From Chloroflexota bacterium (lineage in GTDB: Bacteria; Chloroflexota; Dehalococcoidia; Lucifugimonadales; UBA1127): DNA of 20,039 bases. The position numbers were made by a program, and so were the translations under genes. Every line of letters starts with the position of its first letter. Position 1 is the first letter of the stretch. Under the pieces are notes generated by a model. That model did no database searches, was not told the DNA's origin, and saw only the letters and a list, made by a program, of their open reading frames with translations. Location of the stretch: positions 1 through 20,039 of the forward strand of contig JAPPNT010000101.1 of the NCBI GenBank assembly GCA_028873745.1. The letters run 5' to 3'. Positions 1 through 7,867 of this stretch are shown in pieces.

Positions 1-514
1 TCACAAGGACATAGCCGGCAATGATGAAACGGTGGATGGGCCATCCCTTCACGATGCGGAGCACGCCGAGGACGATGGCGAGGCCAACAGAGAAGGCAAC
101 GACGAGACGGAGCTCGAGGGCATAGGTCTGGCGGGCGGACTCGCTGTGGCCGATGAAGCCGGCCTCGGCCGCGACGTCGCCGGCCTCGGCTGCGACGGCG
201 ATGAGGGCGGGCTCGGCGACGGTGGTGCCGAAGCCGAGGCAGAAGGCGAGGGCGAGGAGGGCGGTTACGCTGCCCTTGCGCGCCATGCCCTGCGCGAGCG
301 CCTCGCCCAAGGGGAAGAGGCCGCTCTCGAGGCCCTGGATGAAGAGCGCAAGGCCGAGGACCACGAAGACGAGGCCGACGAGGATGTTGACGAGTTCCGG
401 GAAGGGCTGCTGCAGTACGACGATCTGAAAGAATGCGATGACGCCGAATATGGGCGCCAGGTCCCGGAGCGCTTCGAGGGTCTGCTTGGACATCGCGGTC
501 ACGAAACTGGGCAA
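1..514 (-). CDS. DUF1538 family membrane protein (C-terminal part beyond window)
   Basis: Reading the minus strand from 514 gives an open hydrophobic frame that runs off the left edge without a stop. About 171 codons are present. It contains helix-like stretches around FGVIAFFQIVVL, LVGLVFVVLGLALF and LLALAFCLGFGTTVAEPAL. The G-L-E-x-G-L-F-P-L-G-E and G-T-T-V-A-E-P-A-L patterns are those I know from DUF1538. Members of that family are polytopic inner-membrane proteins, and a paired form (UmpA/UmpB) has, as I recall, been reported as a Na+/H+ antiporter; that role is not shown here. I chose the TTG at 514-512 because a perfect AAGGAG lies 6 nt upstream. GTG at 502 and ATG at 493 are in-frame alternatives with poorer spacing. 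A TTGACC-17-TAAGGT promoter lies just upstream, so the gene is probably transcribed separately from the MFS gene before it. Confidence 0.72.
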   Translation of the reverse strand, partial: MPSFVTAMSKQTLEALRDLAPIFGVIAFFQIVVLQQPFPELVNILVGLVFVVLGLALFIQGLESGLFPLGEALAQGMARKGSVTALLALAFCLGFGTTVAEPALIAVAAEAGDVAAEAGFIGHSESARQTYALELRLVVAFSVGLAIVLGVLRIVKGWPIHRFIIAGYVLV

Positions 515-571
515 ACCACGCTCCTTGACATGGCTTCACGGGACTCGGTTTACGGCGGAGTGCGCGGCTAC

Positions 572-600
572 ACCTTACGGAGAGGGGCGGGGCGGGTCAA
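572..600 (-). promoter_or_regulatory. Sigma70-like promoter for the DUF1538 gene
   Basis: On the minus strand TTGACC (600-595) is followed after 17 nt by TAAGGT (577-572). The -35 matches 5 of 6 consensus bases and the -10 keeps the TAnnnT core. Predicted transcription would begin near 565, giving a leader of roughly 50 nt to the TTG start at 514. The site lies in the 101-nt gap after the MFS stop codon. Confidence 0.5.
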
Positions 601-615
601 GGGTGAGAGGAAGGC

Positions 616-1968
616 CTAGTGCAGTCGGCGCATCGTCGGCGAGAAGATTAGGACGATGGTGGCGATGAGGATGAAGGTCACCGCCAGCGCGGCCAGGCCC
701 GCCGGGGCGCCCCAGTAGTCGGCGATGACGGTGAGTGGCAGGACGCCGATGGGCATCAACCCCCACATGAGGCCCTGAATGCTCATGACGCGGCCGCGAT
801 AGGTCGGATCCACGTACTCGAGCGTGAGCGAGGCCTGCAGGGTCATTCTCGCGGACTGGATCAGGCCGACGACGGCGAGCACCACCAGCCCGGGAATGAA
901 CAGCGGAATGAACTCCGCCACCGCCGCGAATCCGATCAGCGTCAGCCCGGAAACGATGGCGGAGACCACCAGCAGGCGGCCTCGGTACCTGGCCCGTTTC
1001 AGGCCCGCAACGAGCAGGGCGCCGCCCATGCTGCCGAGGCCGAGCACGGCCAGCATGAAGCCGAGGCCGGCCTCTTCGACGTTGAAGTCGTCTCGGGCGA
1101 GCAGCGGCATCACAAACCGGATGGGGGCCATCATCATTACCTGCACGATGCCCATGATCAGGAGCAGCATGATGACCGTGTCGCGGCGGATGTACTGGAA
1201 GCCGAGGACAATGTCGCCGAGGGGGCTGCGGCCGGAGGGGCCGCCCTCGGGGTAGTGCTTGTGCACCTGCGTCGTGAAGGCGAAGGAGGCGATGTTCATG
1301 CCGCCAATCAGGACGTAGAGCATGTGCATGCCCATCCACCCGGCGAAGGGCCCCGCAATGGCGGGCGCCGCCATGGTGGTGGCGCTCATGACCATGGCGC
1401 TGAGCGCGGCGGCGTTCATGATGAGGTGCCTGGGAACGACCTGCGGCACGATGGCCTGCCGTGCCGGCATCATGAACGGCATGATGCAGCCCTGGATGAA
1501 GGCGGCGACCATCAGGTGCGTCCAGTGGATGGCGCCGGTGTAGATGAGCAGGGCGATGGAGAGCGCCATGATCGCGAAGAGCACCTGGCTCACCTGGATG
1601 ATTGCGCGCTTTTCCCAGCGATCGACGAAGACGCCGCCGAAGAGGCTGAGGCCGAGACCCGGCACGCCGTTGGCGGCAGTCACGACGCCGAGCAGCTTGG
1701 GATCGCCGGTGAGCTCGTAGACGTAGAACCCCTGCGCGAAGGCCATGCTCTGCATGGCGCCCATTGCCAGCAGCGAACCGATCCAGAGAAAGCGGAACTC
1801 CGTGTTGCCCAGCGACCGGAAGGTGCGCTGGAGCCACGGCCCGCTCTGCTCGGCCTCGGCGCCGGGGTAGCCGCCCCACGGACCTCGCCCCGCAGGTGGC
1901 GCGCCCGCACCCTGAAGCCGGGCGTCCTCAGGGGCTTCGCTTGTCGGTCGCGTCGACATGGACTCCAT
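616..1968 (-). CDS. MFS transporter, EntS/MFS_3-like exporter
   Basis: This 450-residue protein has about twelve hydrophobic segments, the usual size of a major facilitator superfamily permease of the inner membrane. A polar, Gly/Pro-rich tail of about 50 residues precedes LGNTEFRFLWIGSLLAMGAM. The first cytoplasmic loop carries G-G-V-F-V-D-R-W-E-K-R, a variant of the MFS signature G-x-x-x-D-R-x-G-R-R. The R-x-F-x-x-L-W start and the VDRWEKR loop resemble the MFS_3 (EntS-like) drug/siderophore exporter group; the substrate cannot be read. The frame is open up to a TTG at 1992, but that codon sits in the tail of a predicted terminator. I therefore chose the ATG at 1968; ATG 1959 (MSTRP) is equally possible, as none of them has a convincing Shine-Dalgarno. 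The gene follows the Rieske gene on the same strand. Confidence 0.85.
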   Translation of the reverse strand: MESMSTRPTSEAPEDARLQGAGAPPAGRGPWGGYPGAEAEQSGPWLQRTFRSLGNTEFRFLWIGSLLAMGAMQSMAFAQGFYVYELTGDPKLLGVVTAANGVPGLGLSLFGGVFVDRWEKRAIIQVSQVLFAIMALSIALLIYTGAIHWTHLMVAAFIQGCIMPFMMPARQAIVPQVVPRHLIMNAAALSAMVMSATTMAAPAIAGPFAGWMGMHMLYVLIGGMNIASFAFTTQVHKHYPEGGPSGRSPLGDIVLGFQYIRRDTVIMLLLIMGIVQVMMMAPIRFVMPLLARDDFNVEEAGLGFMLAVLGLGSMGGALLVAGLKRARYRGRLLVVSAIVSGLTLIGFAAVAEFIPLFIPGLVVLAVVGLIQSARMTLQASLTLEYVDPTYRGRVMSIQGLMWGLMPIGVLPLTVIADYWGAPAGLAALAVTFILIATIVLIFSPTMRRLH

Positions 1969-1990
1969 TCGGCTCAGGCCATTCCATACC

Positions 1991-2019
1991 AAAAGGCCCC
2001 ACCCCCCTGGGCAGGGCCT
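1991..2019 (-). terminator. Intrinsic terminator after the Rieske oxygenase gene
   Basis: On the minus strand an 11-bp stem (AGGCCCTGCCC with GGGTGGGGCCT, including two G-T wobbles) closes an AGGG tetraloop at 2019-1994. The stem runs into a short T run (TTTT, 1994-1991). It begins 22 nt after the stop codon of the Rieske gene. The short T tract means termination may be partial, which would let some transcripts continue into the MFS gene. Confidence 0.6.
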
Positions 2020-2041
2020 CTCGGCTCTGCTCGACTCCAGT

Positions 2042-3343
2042 TTATGCTGTGACGTTCTCCAGCACGGGGCGGCGTGCGGTGTGCCGGTGCTCTTTCAGCT
2101 CCTTCACGGCATCCTGCACCGGAAAGTCGTGGGGGTAGAACTTGCGAACGGTACGGGCGTTGAACCCCTGCGGGTTCATCGGCTCACTGGGCTCCTCGCC
2201 CTCCATCAGCTTGCGCGCCGTGCGGATGAGGCGCTGCCGCACGCGGATGATGCCCTCGTCGGAGCGCACCAGGTGCTCCTTCTCGCGCTCGGCGATGGGG
2301 CCCCACTGGTCTTCTATCAGTGCGATGTCCTGCAGCGGGAAGTTCTTGATGCCCGTGTACGAGTAGTTCTTCTGGGCAATCCGGTCGACCATGTAGTCAT
2401 TCTGCATGTTCGCCTTGGTGTAGAAGGTGCCGGGGATGAGTTCCGGGTGGGTGAATTGCCCGTACTTGTACTCGGCCAGCTCGTAGTCGGGGATGGGGTC
2501 GTAGCTCCAGCGCAGCCGGTAGAACATGCAACTCTCGTCGTCGATGGGCACGCGCATGTTGCTGGAGAAGATGCCCGGCCCGGCGATGCCCGCTGTGCAG
2601 AAGATCGGCATCATCCAGTGGCCCAGGCTCATCAGCTTCCCGCGCTCCGCGAGTCCGCTGGAGACGAACTCGATGCCGCCGTCCGTGTCCTCGATGTCCA
2701 CGTAGATCTGCCGTGGGTCCTGAAAGGTGTTGCCGACCTGGCTCACCTGAAGCGCTCGGTTGGACGCATTGTTGTCCAGCGTGGAGTGCAGGTACATCGC
2801 GTGGCTAGGGTCGTAGTCGCCCTCCATGCCTTGCAGGTAGTTGCACTGGAGGATGAACTTCATCAGGTACCGGTTCTCCTGCGGCACGTTCAGCCAGTCG
2901 AAGCCGGGCATCGGGGGCTGCTTGTCCTTGGGGCCCATGTAGGCCCACACGAGGCCCGCCCGCTCGACGGCCGGGTAGGACTTGATCTGCACCTTGTCCT
3001 TGTACGTCTCGCCCTCCGGGCTGTTGGGCAGCTCGACGCAGTTGCCGTCGACGTCGAACTTCCAGCCGTGGTAGACGCAGCGAATGCCGCACTCCTCATT
3101 GCGGCCGAAGAACAGCGGCGCGCCCCGGTGCGGGCAGTAGGCGTCGACGAGGCCGACATTGCCGTTTGTGTCCTTGAAGCCGATCAGCTTCTCGCCGAGC
3201 ACGGTCACGCGGACGGGCGTGGAGTCGGCGTTGGGGACCTCCTCTGACAGCATGACAGGGAGCCAGAATCGCCGGAAGAGCTCGCCCATGGGCGTGCCGG
3301 GGCCGACTTGGGTTACCAGATCATTGTCTTCCCTGGTGAGCAT
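2042..3343 (-). CDS. Rieske non-heme iron oxygenase, alpha-subunit-like (copy 1)
   Basis: This 433-residue protein has the two-domain layout of a ring-hydroxylating oxygenase large subunit. The N-terminal Rieske [2Fe-2S] domain shows C70-P-H72 and C89-V-Y-H92, the C-x-H/C-x-x-H ligand set. The catalytic domain has N168...E174...D178-P-S-H181 and H186, so H181 and H186 are the expected mononuclear iron ligands. D339 in LQDIALIED is the likely third. The architecture is closest to the phthalate 4,5-dioxygenase/vanillate demethylase class, which works without a beta subunit but needs a separate reductase; none is seen nearby. Substrate is unknown. The open frame extends to 3388, but ATG 3343 has AAGGAGG 7 nt upstream and gives the same N-terminus (MLT..DN, VGPGTPMG) as the second copy at 9097. 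A promoter and a terminator frame it as a single transcription unit. Confidence 0.93.
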   Translation of the reverse strand: MLTREDNDLVTQVGPGTPMGELFRRFWLPVMLSEEVPNADSTPVRVTVLGEKLIGFKDTNGNVGLVDAYCPHRGAPLFFGRNEECGIRCVYHGWKFDVDGNCVELPNSPEGETYKDKVQIKSYPAVERAGLVWAYMGPKDKQPPMPGFDWLNVPQENRYLMKFILQCNYLQGMEGDYDPSHAMYLHSTLDNNASNRALQVSQVGNTFQDPRQIYVDIEDTDGGIEFVSSGLAERGKLMSLGHWMMPIFCTAGIAGPGIFSSNMRVPIDDESCMFYRLRWSYDPIPDYELAEYKYGQFTHPELIPGTFYTKANMQNDYMVDRIAQKNYSYTGIKNFPLQDIALIEDQWGPIAEREKEHLVRSDEGIIRVRQRLIRTARKLMEGEEPSEPMNPQGFNARTVRKFYPHDFPVQDAVKELKEHRHTARRPVLENVTA

Positions 3344-3411
3344 CCGCAGTCCTCCTTGGTGTCTTTGGCCTCGCACGCGCATCTGCACATGTAAGGCGAA
3401 ACATCATGCAA

Positions 3412-3440
3412 AGGATAGCAATATGCCAAGGCGTACGCAA
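3412..3440 (-). promoter_or_regulatory. Promoter for Rieske copy 1 (extended -10)
   Basis: On the minus strand TTGCGT (3440-3435) is followed after 17 nt by TATCCT (3417-3412). The TG of an extended -10 is in place (TGCTATCCT). Transcription would begin near 3405, leaving a leader of about 60 nt. The 120-nt gap after the DUF429 stop holds no coding sequence, so the Rieske gene seems to be driven from here. Confidence 0.45.
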
Positions 3441-3463
3441 TGACGGGGTGGGGCGTACCGTAG

Positions 3464-4330
3464 CTAGCCAATCCATCGTTGGCCGTTCCGCATTACTCGT
3501 GCTGTCTTGTGGCAAGGAAATCTCCTGTTCCCCCGCACCTTGGGTAAGTTCTCGCGTAGTGCGAGTTCAGCCCAACGATCACCGCTGTCGTTGTGACCCC
3601 ACACTTCAATAGGAGGCAAGATGATTTCCCCATCTTCGGCGTCGCCAACCGACACATACTGATTCCGTTCAAGACACAGTGCCGTTAGTGCGCAAATGAA
3701 GGCTGCTCTGTGCTCATGGTCTGTGATGTTCGCAAGCTCGCCAGGGGGCCGACAATTGGGCAACAGGAAATTCAATAGCTGCCTAAGGTTGTTTAACACG
3801 CGAGGGGCTTCCCAATATCTATCACACTTGTGCCTTCCGTAAGGAATGCAGTCGTCGTGCTCGGGAAGTACTGCGAGAAAACCTGTTGGGAAAGCTTCAA
3901 CAAGGCGAAATTTGTGAATGGCGTCGGGATGAGTTGCAGAAGCAAGAGAGAAGTGTTGGATTTCGTGTAGCGCAACCACTAGGTTAGCTAGCTGGGTTGC
4001 GTGGTAGTGGAGTTGCTGGCCGTTGCCTGAATTCGCCTGGCCGGGCTTTCCCCTTTTGCCAAATTCTCCCGTGATCAGAAGAGCTTCGGCCGAACGGTAG
4101 TGATTTATGAGCTCGAGGTTCGGGGCGAGTGGGCCATCTATCGCAACTCCAGCTATCCTTGCACCTTTGGGAATAAGCCAGCGCAGATCTTCACTGCGCT
4201 TTTTGGAGTCTTTGAAGGATTTGAGGCATCTCCACTGGAGGGAATTGCCGTTAACTGTAATCAGACATAGTCCAGTAGTAGCCTCATCGTTTGAATAGCC
4301 CACGTCAATACCCAGATAGTGCTCGCCCAT
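3464..4330 (-). CDS. DUF429 family protein, predicted RNase H-like fold
   Basis: This 288-residue protein matches DUF429 by landmarks I can see: YLGIDVG near residue 5-11 with D9, GVAIDGPL at 61-68 with D65, an R-S-A-E segment at 79-82, VEAFP at 144-148, and a D-H-E-H-R-A-A-F-I-C-A-L helix near 204-215. The spaced acidic residues fit the RNase H-like fold proposed for the family, but no biochemical activity is firmly known. It starts 8 nt after the stop of the ThDP gene, so it may be translated from the same transcript. Base composition is odd. Two 60-base lines inside it (3781 and 4201) have 50% and 43% GC, against 80% in a line of the neighbouring ThDP gene (4741). Codon use is correspondingly AT-tolerant, with CAA, AAT and TTT. 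This suggests later acquisition rather than a role in the surrounding catabolic genes. Confidence 0.8.
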   Translation of the reverse strand: MGEHYLGIDVGYSNDEATTGLCLITVNGNSLQWRCLKSFKDSKKRSEDLRWLIPKGARIAGVAIDGPLAPNLELINHYRSAEALLITGEFGKRGKPGQANSGNGQQLHYHATQLANLVVALHEIQHFSLASATHPDAIHKFRLVEAFPTGFLAVLPEHDDCIPYGRHKCDRYWEAPRVLNNLRQLLNFLLPNCRPPGELANITDHEHRAAFICALTALCLERNQYVSVGDAEDGEIILPPIEVWGHNDSGDRWAELALRENLPKVRGNRRFPCHKTARVMRNGQRWIG

Positions 4331-4338
4331 TCTTACCC

Positions 4339-6120
4339 CTACACCACCTGCGTGTACATGTCGACGAGGGCGACGCGGCCCTCGTTGACCACAGCGTCCA
4401 CCGCCCGGCGGAAAGCGGGCTGGAGGTCCTCAGCGCGCTCGATGGGGCCCTCGGCGTAGGCGCCGAAGGAGCGGGCGAGGCCGGCGAAGTCGACGACGGG
4501 ATCGTCGATGTCGATGCCAATGGTGCGTCGCTCCATGGGGCGGCCGCGCACCTGCGCCATGGAGCCCTGGTGGCCGAGGTCGTTGCCGTAGGTGCGGTTG
4601 TTGTACATGACGATGAGGAGCGGGATCCGGTGGTGGACGGCCGTCCAGATGGCGGCGGGCGTGAAGAGCATGTCTCCGTCCGACTGGATGTTGATGGTTA
4701 GCCGGCCCTTGTCCCGGTTGGCCAGCGCGACGCCGACGGCGTGGGGGAGGCCCTCGCCGAGGCCGCCGCCGCCTCGGGCGCTGACGTCCTGGTACGGGTG
4801 CTTGATGTCCCACAGCCGCTGCACCCAGCCGCGCAGGTCGCCGTTGCCGACGACCCAGTCGTAGTCGCGCACGACCTCCCAGAGTTCCTGCGCGATGGTG
4901 GAGAGGGCGAGGGGGTGGTCTTCCGAGCGCGCCCTGGCCGTTGCCTGGTTGCGGGCGAGGGCGGCCTCGCTGAGCTGCGCGATGCGGTCGCGGCGAGCGG
5001 CGATGGCAGCCGTGCTGCCCGCCGCGTCGTCGAGCCGGCGCTGGACGAGGTCGGCGAGGGCGGGCGTCGCGAGGGCCGTGTCGGCCGCGATGGACATGGC
5101 CGTCGGGTAAAGGCTGCCATGGTCGTCGGCCCAGCTCTTGACCTGCAACTGCCGGAGGGAGATGTCGATGAGCATGGCGTCCGGACGGAGGATGTCCTCC
5201 GTCTTGCGCGTCGCCCTGTCGAGGCGGGTCAGCTCCTGCTGCAAGTCGTACACGTCGAGCGCGAGGACGACGTCAGCCTCGGCGAGCAGCTCGTCGCGGC
5301 TCTCGGCGGCGTAGAGCGGATGGCGTGTGGGGAAGTTGAAGAAGTCTCCGCCGTTGATGACGGGCAGGGCGAGGCTCTCGGCGAGGCGGAGCAGCCCCTG
5401 CGCTGCCTCCTCCGAGCGGCCGAGGAAGTTGGCGAGCACAACGGGGCGCTCGGCGGCCATGAGGGCGCTCGCGGCCTGCTCGAGGGCCGCGGGGTCGGCC
5501 TGGAGGCGCGTGGGCGCGGGGAAGCGCGAGACGTCGGGCATCTGGAAGGGCTCGGAGAGCTTCATCTCCTGCACGTCGGCGTCGAAGCAGACGTAGACGG
5601 GGCCCTGAGGCTCGGAGACGACGAGGTTGTAGGCGCGGATGAGGGACTCAACGGAGGCCTCGACGCTGGTGGGCTGGTCGTCCCACTTGACGAAGTTGCG
5701 GACGGCCTCGCCCTGCACGTTGGCGGTGTGAATCCAGTCGATCCACGGGCGGCGGTGGTTGGCGTCGAGGGGGCCGGTGGCGCCGAGCACGAGGACGCCG
5801 GAGCGGCCCATCCACGCGTTGAACATCGCCATCGACGCGTGCAGGAGGCCAACGATGTCGTGCACGAAGGCGGCCATGGGCTTGCCGGCGGCGCGGCCGT
5901 AGCCCTGCGCGAGGGCGACGGCGATTTCCTCGTGGTTGCAGAGGATGAACTCCGGCCCCTGGTTGCCGAGGTGGTTGACCATGGAGTCGTGGATGCCACG
6001 GAAGGTGGCGCCGGGGTTCATTGAGATGTACTCGATGCCGAGGGCGCGAATGGCGTCGACGATGACGTCCGAGCCGTACTCGGTGGGCGCAAAGCCATCC
6101 TGGCGAGGGTCTGTCGTCAT
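4339..6120 (-). CDS. Thiamine-diphosphate-dependent enzyme, acetolactate synthase/benzoylformate decarboxylase-like (copy 1)
   Basis: This 593-residue protein has the three-domain layout of the acetolactate synthase/2-keto acid decarboxylase superfamily. The N-terminal pyrimidine-binding domain carries N-H63-E64-E-I-A-V-A-L-A-Q-G-Y, where E64 is the expected glutamate that activates the cofactor. A central domain spans roughly 210-360. The C-terminal diphosphate-binding domain has S480-D-G-D483 followed by N507-N508, which is the GDG-(x24-27)-N motif with Ser in place of the first Gly. The upstream A-R-G-G-G-G-L-G-E-G-L-P-H-A-V-G segment is typical. The reaction could be 2-keto acid decarboxylation or carboligation; sequence alone does not decide. 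GGGAGG lies 6 nt before the ATG. VOC and luciferase-like genes precede it on the same strand at gaps of about 80 nt, and DUF429 follows after 8 nt. Confidence 0.88.
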   Translation of the reverse strand: MTTDPRQDGFAPTEYGSDVIVDAIRALGIEYISMNPGATFRGIHDSMVNHLGNQGPEFILCNHEEIAVALAQGYGRAAGKPMAAFVHDIVGLLHASMAMFNAWMGRSGVLVLGATGPLDANHRRPWIDWIHTANVQGEAVRNFVKWDDQPTSVEASVESLIRAYNLVVSEPQGPVYVCFDADVQEMKLSEPFQMPDVSRFPAPTRLQADPAALEQAASALMAAERPVVLANFLGRSEEAAQGLLRLAESLALPVINGGDFFNFPTRHPLYAAESRDELLAEADVVLALDVYDLQQELTRLDRATRKTEDILRPDAMLIDISLRQLQVKSWADDHGSLYPTAMSIAADTALATPALADLVQRRLDDAAGSTAAIAARRDRIAQLSEAALARNQATARARSEDHPLALSTIAQELWEVVRDYDWVVGNGDLRGWVQRLWDIKHPYQDVSARGGGGLGEGLPHAVGVALANRDKGRLTINIQSDGDMLFTPAAIWTAVHHRIPLLIVMYNNRTYGNDLGHQGSMAQVRGRPMERRTIGIDIDDPVVDFAGLARSFGAYAEGPIERAEDLQPAFRRAVDAVVNEGRVALVDMYTQVV

Positions 6121-6202
6121 TGGAGGCCTCCCGGTGTTTTGTGTAATCGCTGTCCTGTTGGAAAAAGCGGACGGCCTCGGCGAGCCGGTGACCTGCCGCC
6201 CC

Positions 6203-6697
6203 TTACGAGGCCGCTCCGGCGTGCTGCGGCAGCGGGTCGTCCCACGTGAAGGGTTCGTCCATGTCGCCGCGGCCTGCCAGGAAGAGCTCTCGCGCCCTGG
6301 GAAACTCGTAGTAGATCTCCAGGGTGTTGCCGTCGGGGTCCTGGAAGTAGAGGCTGCGCTGGCTCACGTGGTCCATCATTCGCTGCACGTTGACCCCGTC
6401 GGCGACGAGGCTGTCGTACGACTCCCGAAGCGCCTCGTAGCTCGCTACCTTGAAGGCGATGTGCAGCACGCCCACGCCGTCTTGCTGCCCGACGGGCGGC
6501 GTCGCCGTCGCCGGGTCGCCCACGGGCGACAGGTCGATGGTGTGGCCGTCGCCGGGGAGACTGAGGAAGACGCCGCCGTGGTCGGGATCCTGCTCCATGA
6601 ACTGGAAGCCGAGAACGTCCGTGTAGAAGCGCTTGGAGCGCTCGACGTCGCGCACCTTGATGAGGCAGTGGCCAATTCGCTCTAATTTGGCCGGCAT
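6203..6697 (-). CDS. VOC superfamily protein (glyoxalase/extradiol dioxygenase fold), copy 1
   Basis: This 164-residue protein has the vicinal oxygen chelate fold in two halves. The first strand is RIGHCLIKVRD (H10), the second half begins GVLHIAFKV (H79), and LYFQDPDGNTLEIYYEF gives E127. H10, H79 and E127 are at the positions of the usual metal triad of glyoxalase I and extradiol ring-cleavage enzymes, so this one is probably metal-active. The D-P-D-G-N-x-x-E pattern is common to both groups. The ATG at 6697 has AGGAGG 5 nt upstream; the longer open frame (to 6739) would run through an intergenic repeat and is rejected. It lies between the luciferase-like and ThDP genes and probably shares their transcript, fitting cleavage or isomerisation of an oxygenated intermediate (inference). 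Confidence 0.88.
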   Translation of the reverse strand: MPAKLERIGHCLIKVRDVERSKRFYTDVLGFQFMEQDPDHGGVFLSLPGDGHTIDLSPVGDPATATPPVGQQDGVGVLHIAFKVASYEALRESYDSLVADGVNVQRMMDHVSQRSLYFQDPDGNTLEIYYEFPRARELFLAGRGDMDEPFTWDDPLPQHAGAAS

Positions 6698-6730
6698 GTT
6701 GTCCTCCTGTGACTGTTGGCCCGTTGCCCA

Positions 6731-6757
6731 CTTCGACAAGCTCAGGACAGGCTTCGA
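6731..6757. repeat. CTTCGA-type dispersed intergenic repeat, copy 1
   Basis: The stretch begins CTTCGACAAGCTCAGGACAG and continues GCTTCGA. The segment up to about 6778 ends with GACGAACGGC, resembling the GGGCGAACGGC end of copy 3. The same order of blocks (CTTCGA, CTCAGGACAGG, CTTCGA, CGAACGG) recurs at 19983-20027, and in reverse orientation in part at 11651. It sits in the 85-nt gap between the luciferase-like and VOC genes. Confidence 0.75.
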
Positions 6758-6782
6758 TTTCCCTCATGACGAACGGCAGGGG

Positions 6783-7829
6783 CTACCGCAGCTCGGGTAT
6801 CACCTTCTCGCAGAAGAGGCGCAGGGAGCGCTCGATGTGCTCGGGCGGGATGAGCTCGCCGGCGTTGAACTCGGCGACGACCTCCGTCAGGTGGAGGGCC
6901 TCCCGCAGCTTGCTGAGCTGCTCGACCACCATCTCCGGGGTGCCGACGGCCACCTTCTCCCGCTGCACGTCTTCCCAGTCCATCGACGCGATGCCCGCAG
7001 CCCGCTCGGTGCGCTGCTCGGACGGGGACCCGACAGCCTGCGCCCCCTCCGCCTCCAGCCGGCGCTGCAGCCTGCGGAACTGCCGCATGAAGCTCTCCTC
7101 CGGCTCCGTCATAGCGGCTTCGCGGTCCTCGGCGACGTACACCGGGATGCGCAAAGAGACGTCCATGGGCGCCTGGTGGCCGGCCTCCTTGTACGCCTTC
7201 TTGTAGCTGGCGACCTGCTCGGTCACGCCCTCCAGGGGCACCGTCCGCAACCCGATGAGGAGCGGGTAGCCCATTTTGCCGTTCACCGGGAAGGTGTCGT
7301 TTGTCGTCGCCGCAATGCGAATGGGCGGGTGCGGCGACTGGACGGGCTTGGGGATGACGCAGACGTCCTCGTAACTGTAATACTCACCACTGTAGCTGAA
7401 TCGGTCATTGGTCCACGCCATCGTGATGACGTCGAGCGCCTCCCGAAAGCGGTCGCGGCTCTCCGAGTACGGGATGCCGTAGCCTTGGTACGCCGTCTGG
7501 AAGCCGCTCCTGCCGACGCCGAACTCGAAGCGACCGTCACTGACGTGGTCGAGTGTGGCGGCCTCCTCCGCGACGCGCAGGGGGTTCGACAGCGGGAGGA
7601 CGAGGACAGACGTGCCGATGGTGATCCGCTTGGTGCGGCCCGCAATCGCTGCGCCAACCGTGATTGGCGACGAGATCACGCGGTTGGGGGTGAAGTGGAA
7701 CTCCGCCAGGCAGATGACGTCCAAGCCCAGGTCTTCCGCCATGTCCACATGGTCAAAGGCCTGGGCGTAGGCATGGGCCGGGTTTCCGCCGTCAGGCATG
7801 GAGAATTCCACAAAGGAACCGAACCTCAT
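6783..7829 (-). CDS. LLM-class flavin-dependent monooxygenase (copy 1)
   Basis: This 348-residue protein has the bacterial luciferase-like TIM-barrel fold. It opens with MRFGSFVEFSMPDGG and carries A-E43-F-H45-F near strand 2. It then shows L93-D94-H-V-S-D-G99-R100-F-E-F-G-V-G-R107, the family's L-D-x-x-S-x-G-R-x-x-x-G-x-G-R signature. Such enzymes use reduced FMN or F420 with O2 to insert oxygen or cleave C-S, C-N or C-C bonds. The flavin type and substrate are not readable, and no flavin reductase gene is present in the window. The frame is open to 7850, but ATG 7829 has AGGGGG 5 nt upstream, whereas at the distal ATG the same kind of tract abuts the start. It is first in the minus-strand series (VOC, ThDP, DUF429 follow) and is fired from a well-spaced promoter in the divergent region. 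Confidence 0.92.
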   Translation of the reverse strand: MRFGSFVEFSMPDGGNPAHAYAQAFDHVDMAEDLGLDVICLAEFHFTPNRVISSPITVGAAIAGRTKRITIGTSVLVLPLSNPLRVAEEAATLDHVSDGRFEFGVGRSGFQTAYQGYGIPYSESRDRFREALDVITMAWTNDRFSYSGEYYSYEDVCVIPKPVQSPHPPIRIAATTNDTFPVNGKMGYPLLIGLRTVPLEGVTEQVASYKKAYKEAGHQAPMDVSLRIPVYVAEDREAAMTEPEESFMRQFRRLQRRLEAEGAQAVGSPSEQRTERAAGIASMDWEDVQREKVAVGTPEMVVEQLSKLREALHLTEVVAEFNAGELIPPEHIERSLRLFCEKVIPELR

Positions 7830-7867
7830 AGCGACCCCCTCGCTCAGCATCCCCCTGTGTTCGTCGC

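Noticed and set aside
32..619. 195-codon plus-strand frame at the left edge, very rich in Glu and Asp
   Set aside because: The opposite strand encodes a coherent membrane protein with DUF1538 patterns, a promoter and a Shine-Dalgarno. The acidic frame is its shadow.
1958..3247. 429-codon plus-strand frame opposite Rieske copy 1
   Set aside because: It is the complement of the codons of a protein with complete Rieske and iron ligands. It has no usable start signal or family resemblance.
4741..6024. 427-codon plus-strand frame opposite ThDP copy 1
   Set aside because: It is a Glu/Val/Gly-rich mirror of a real gene with no independent evidence.
6150..6205. Hairpin with T run between the VOC and ThDP genes (minus strand)
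   Set aside because: The best stem is about 6 bp with a bulge, and the TTTTT lies several bases away, so it is too weak to call a terminator.
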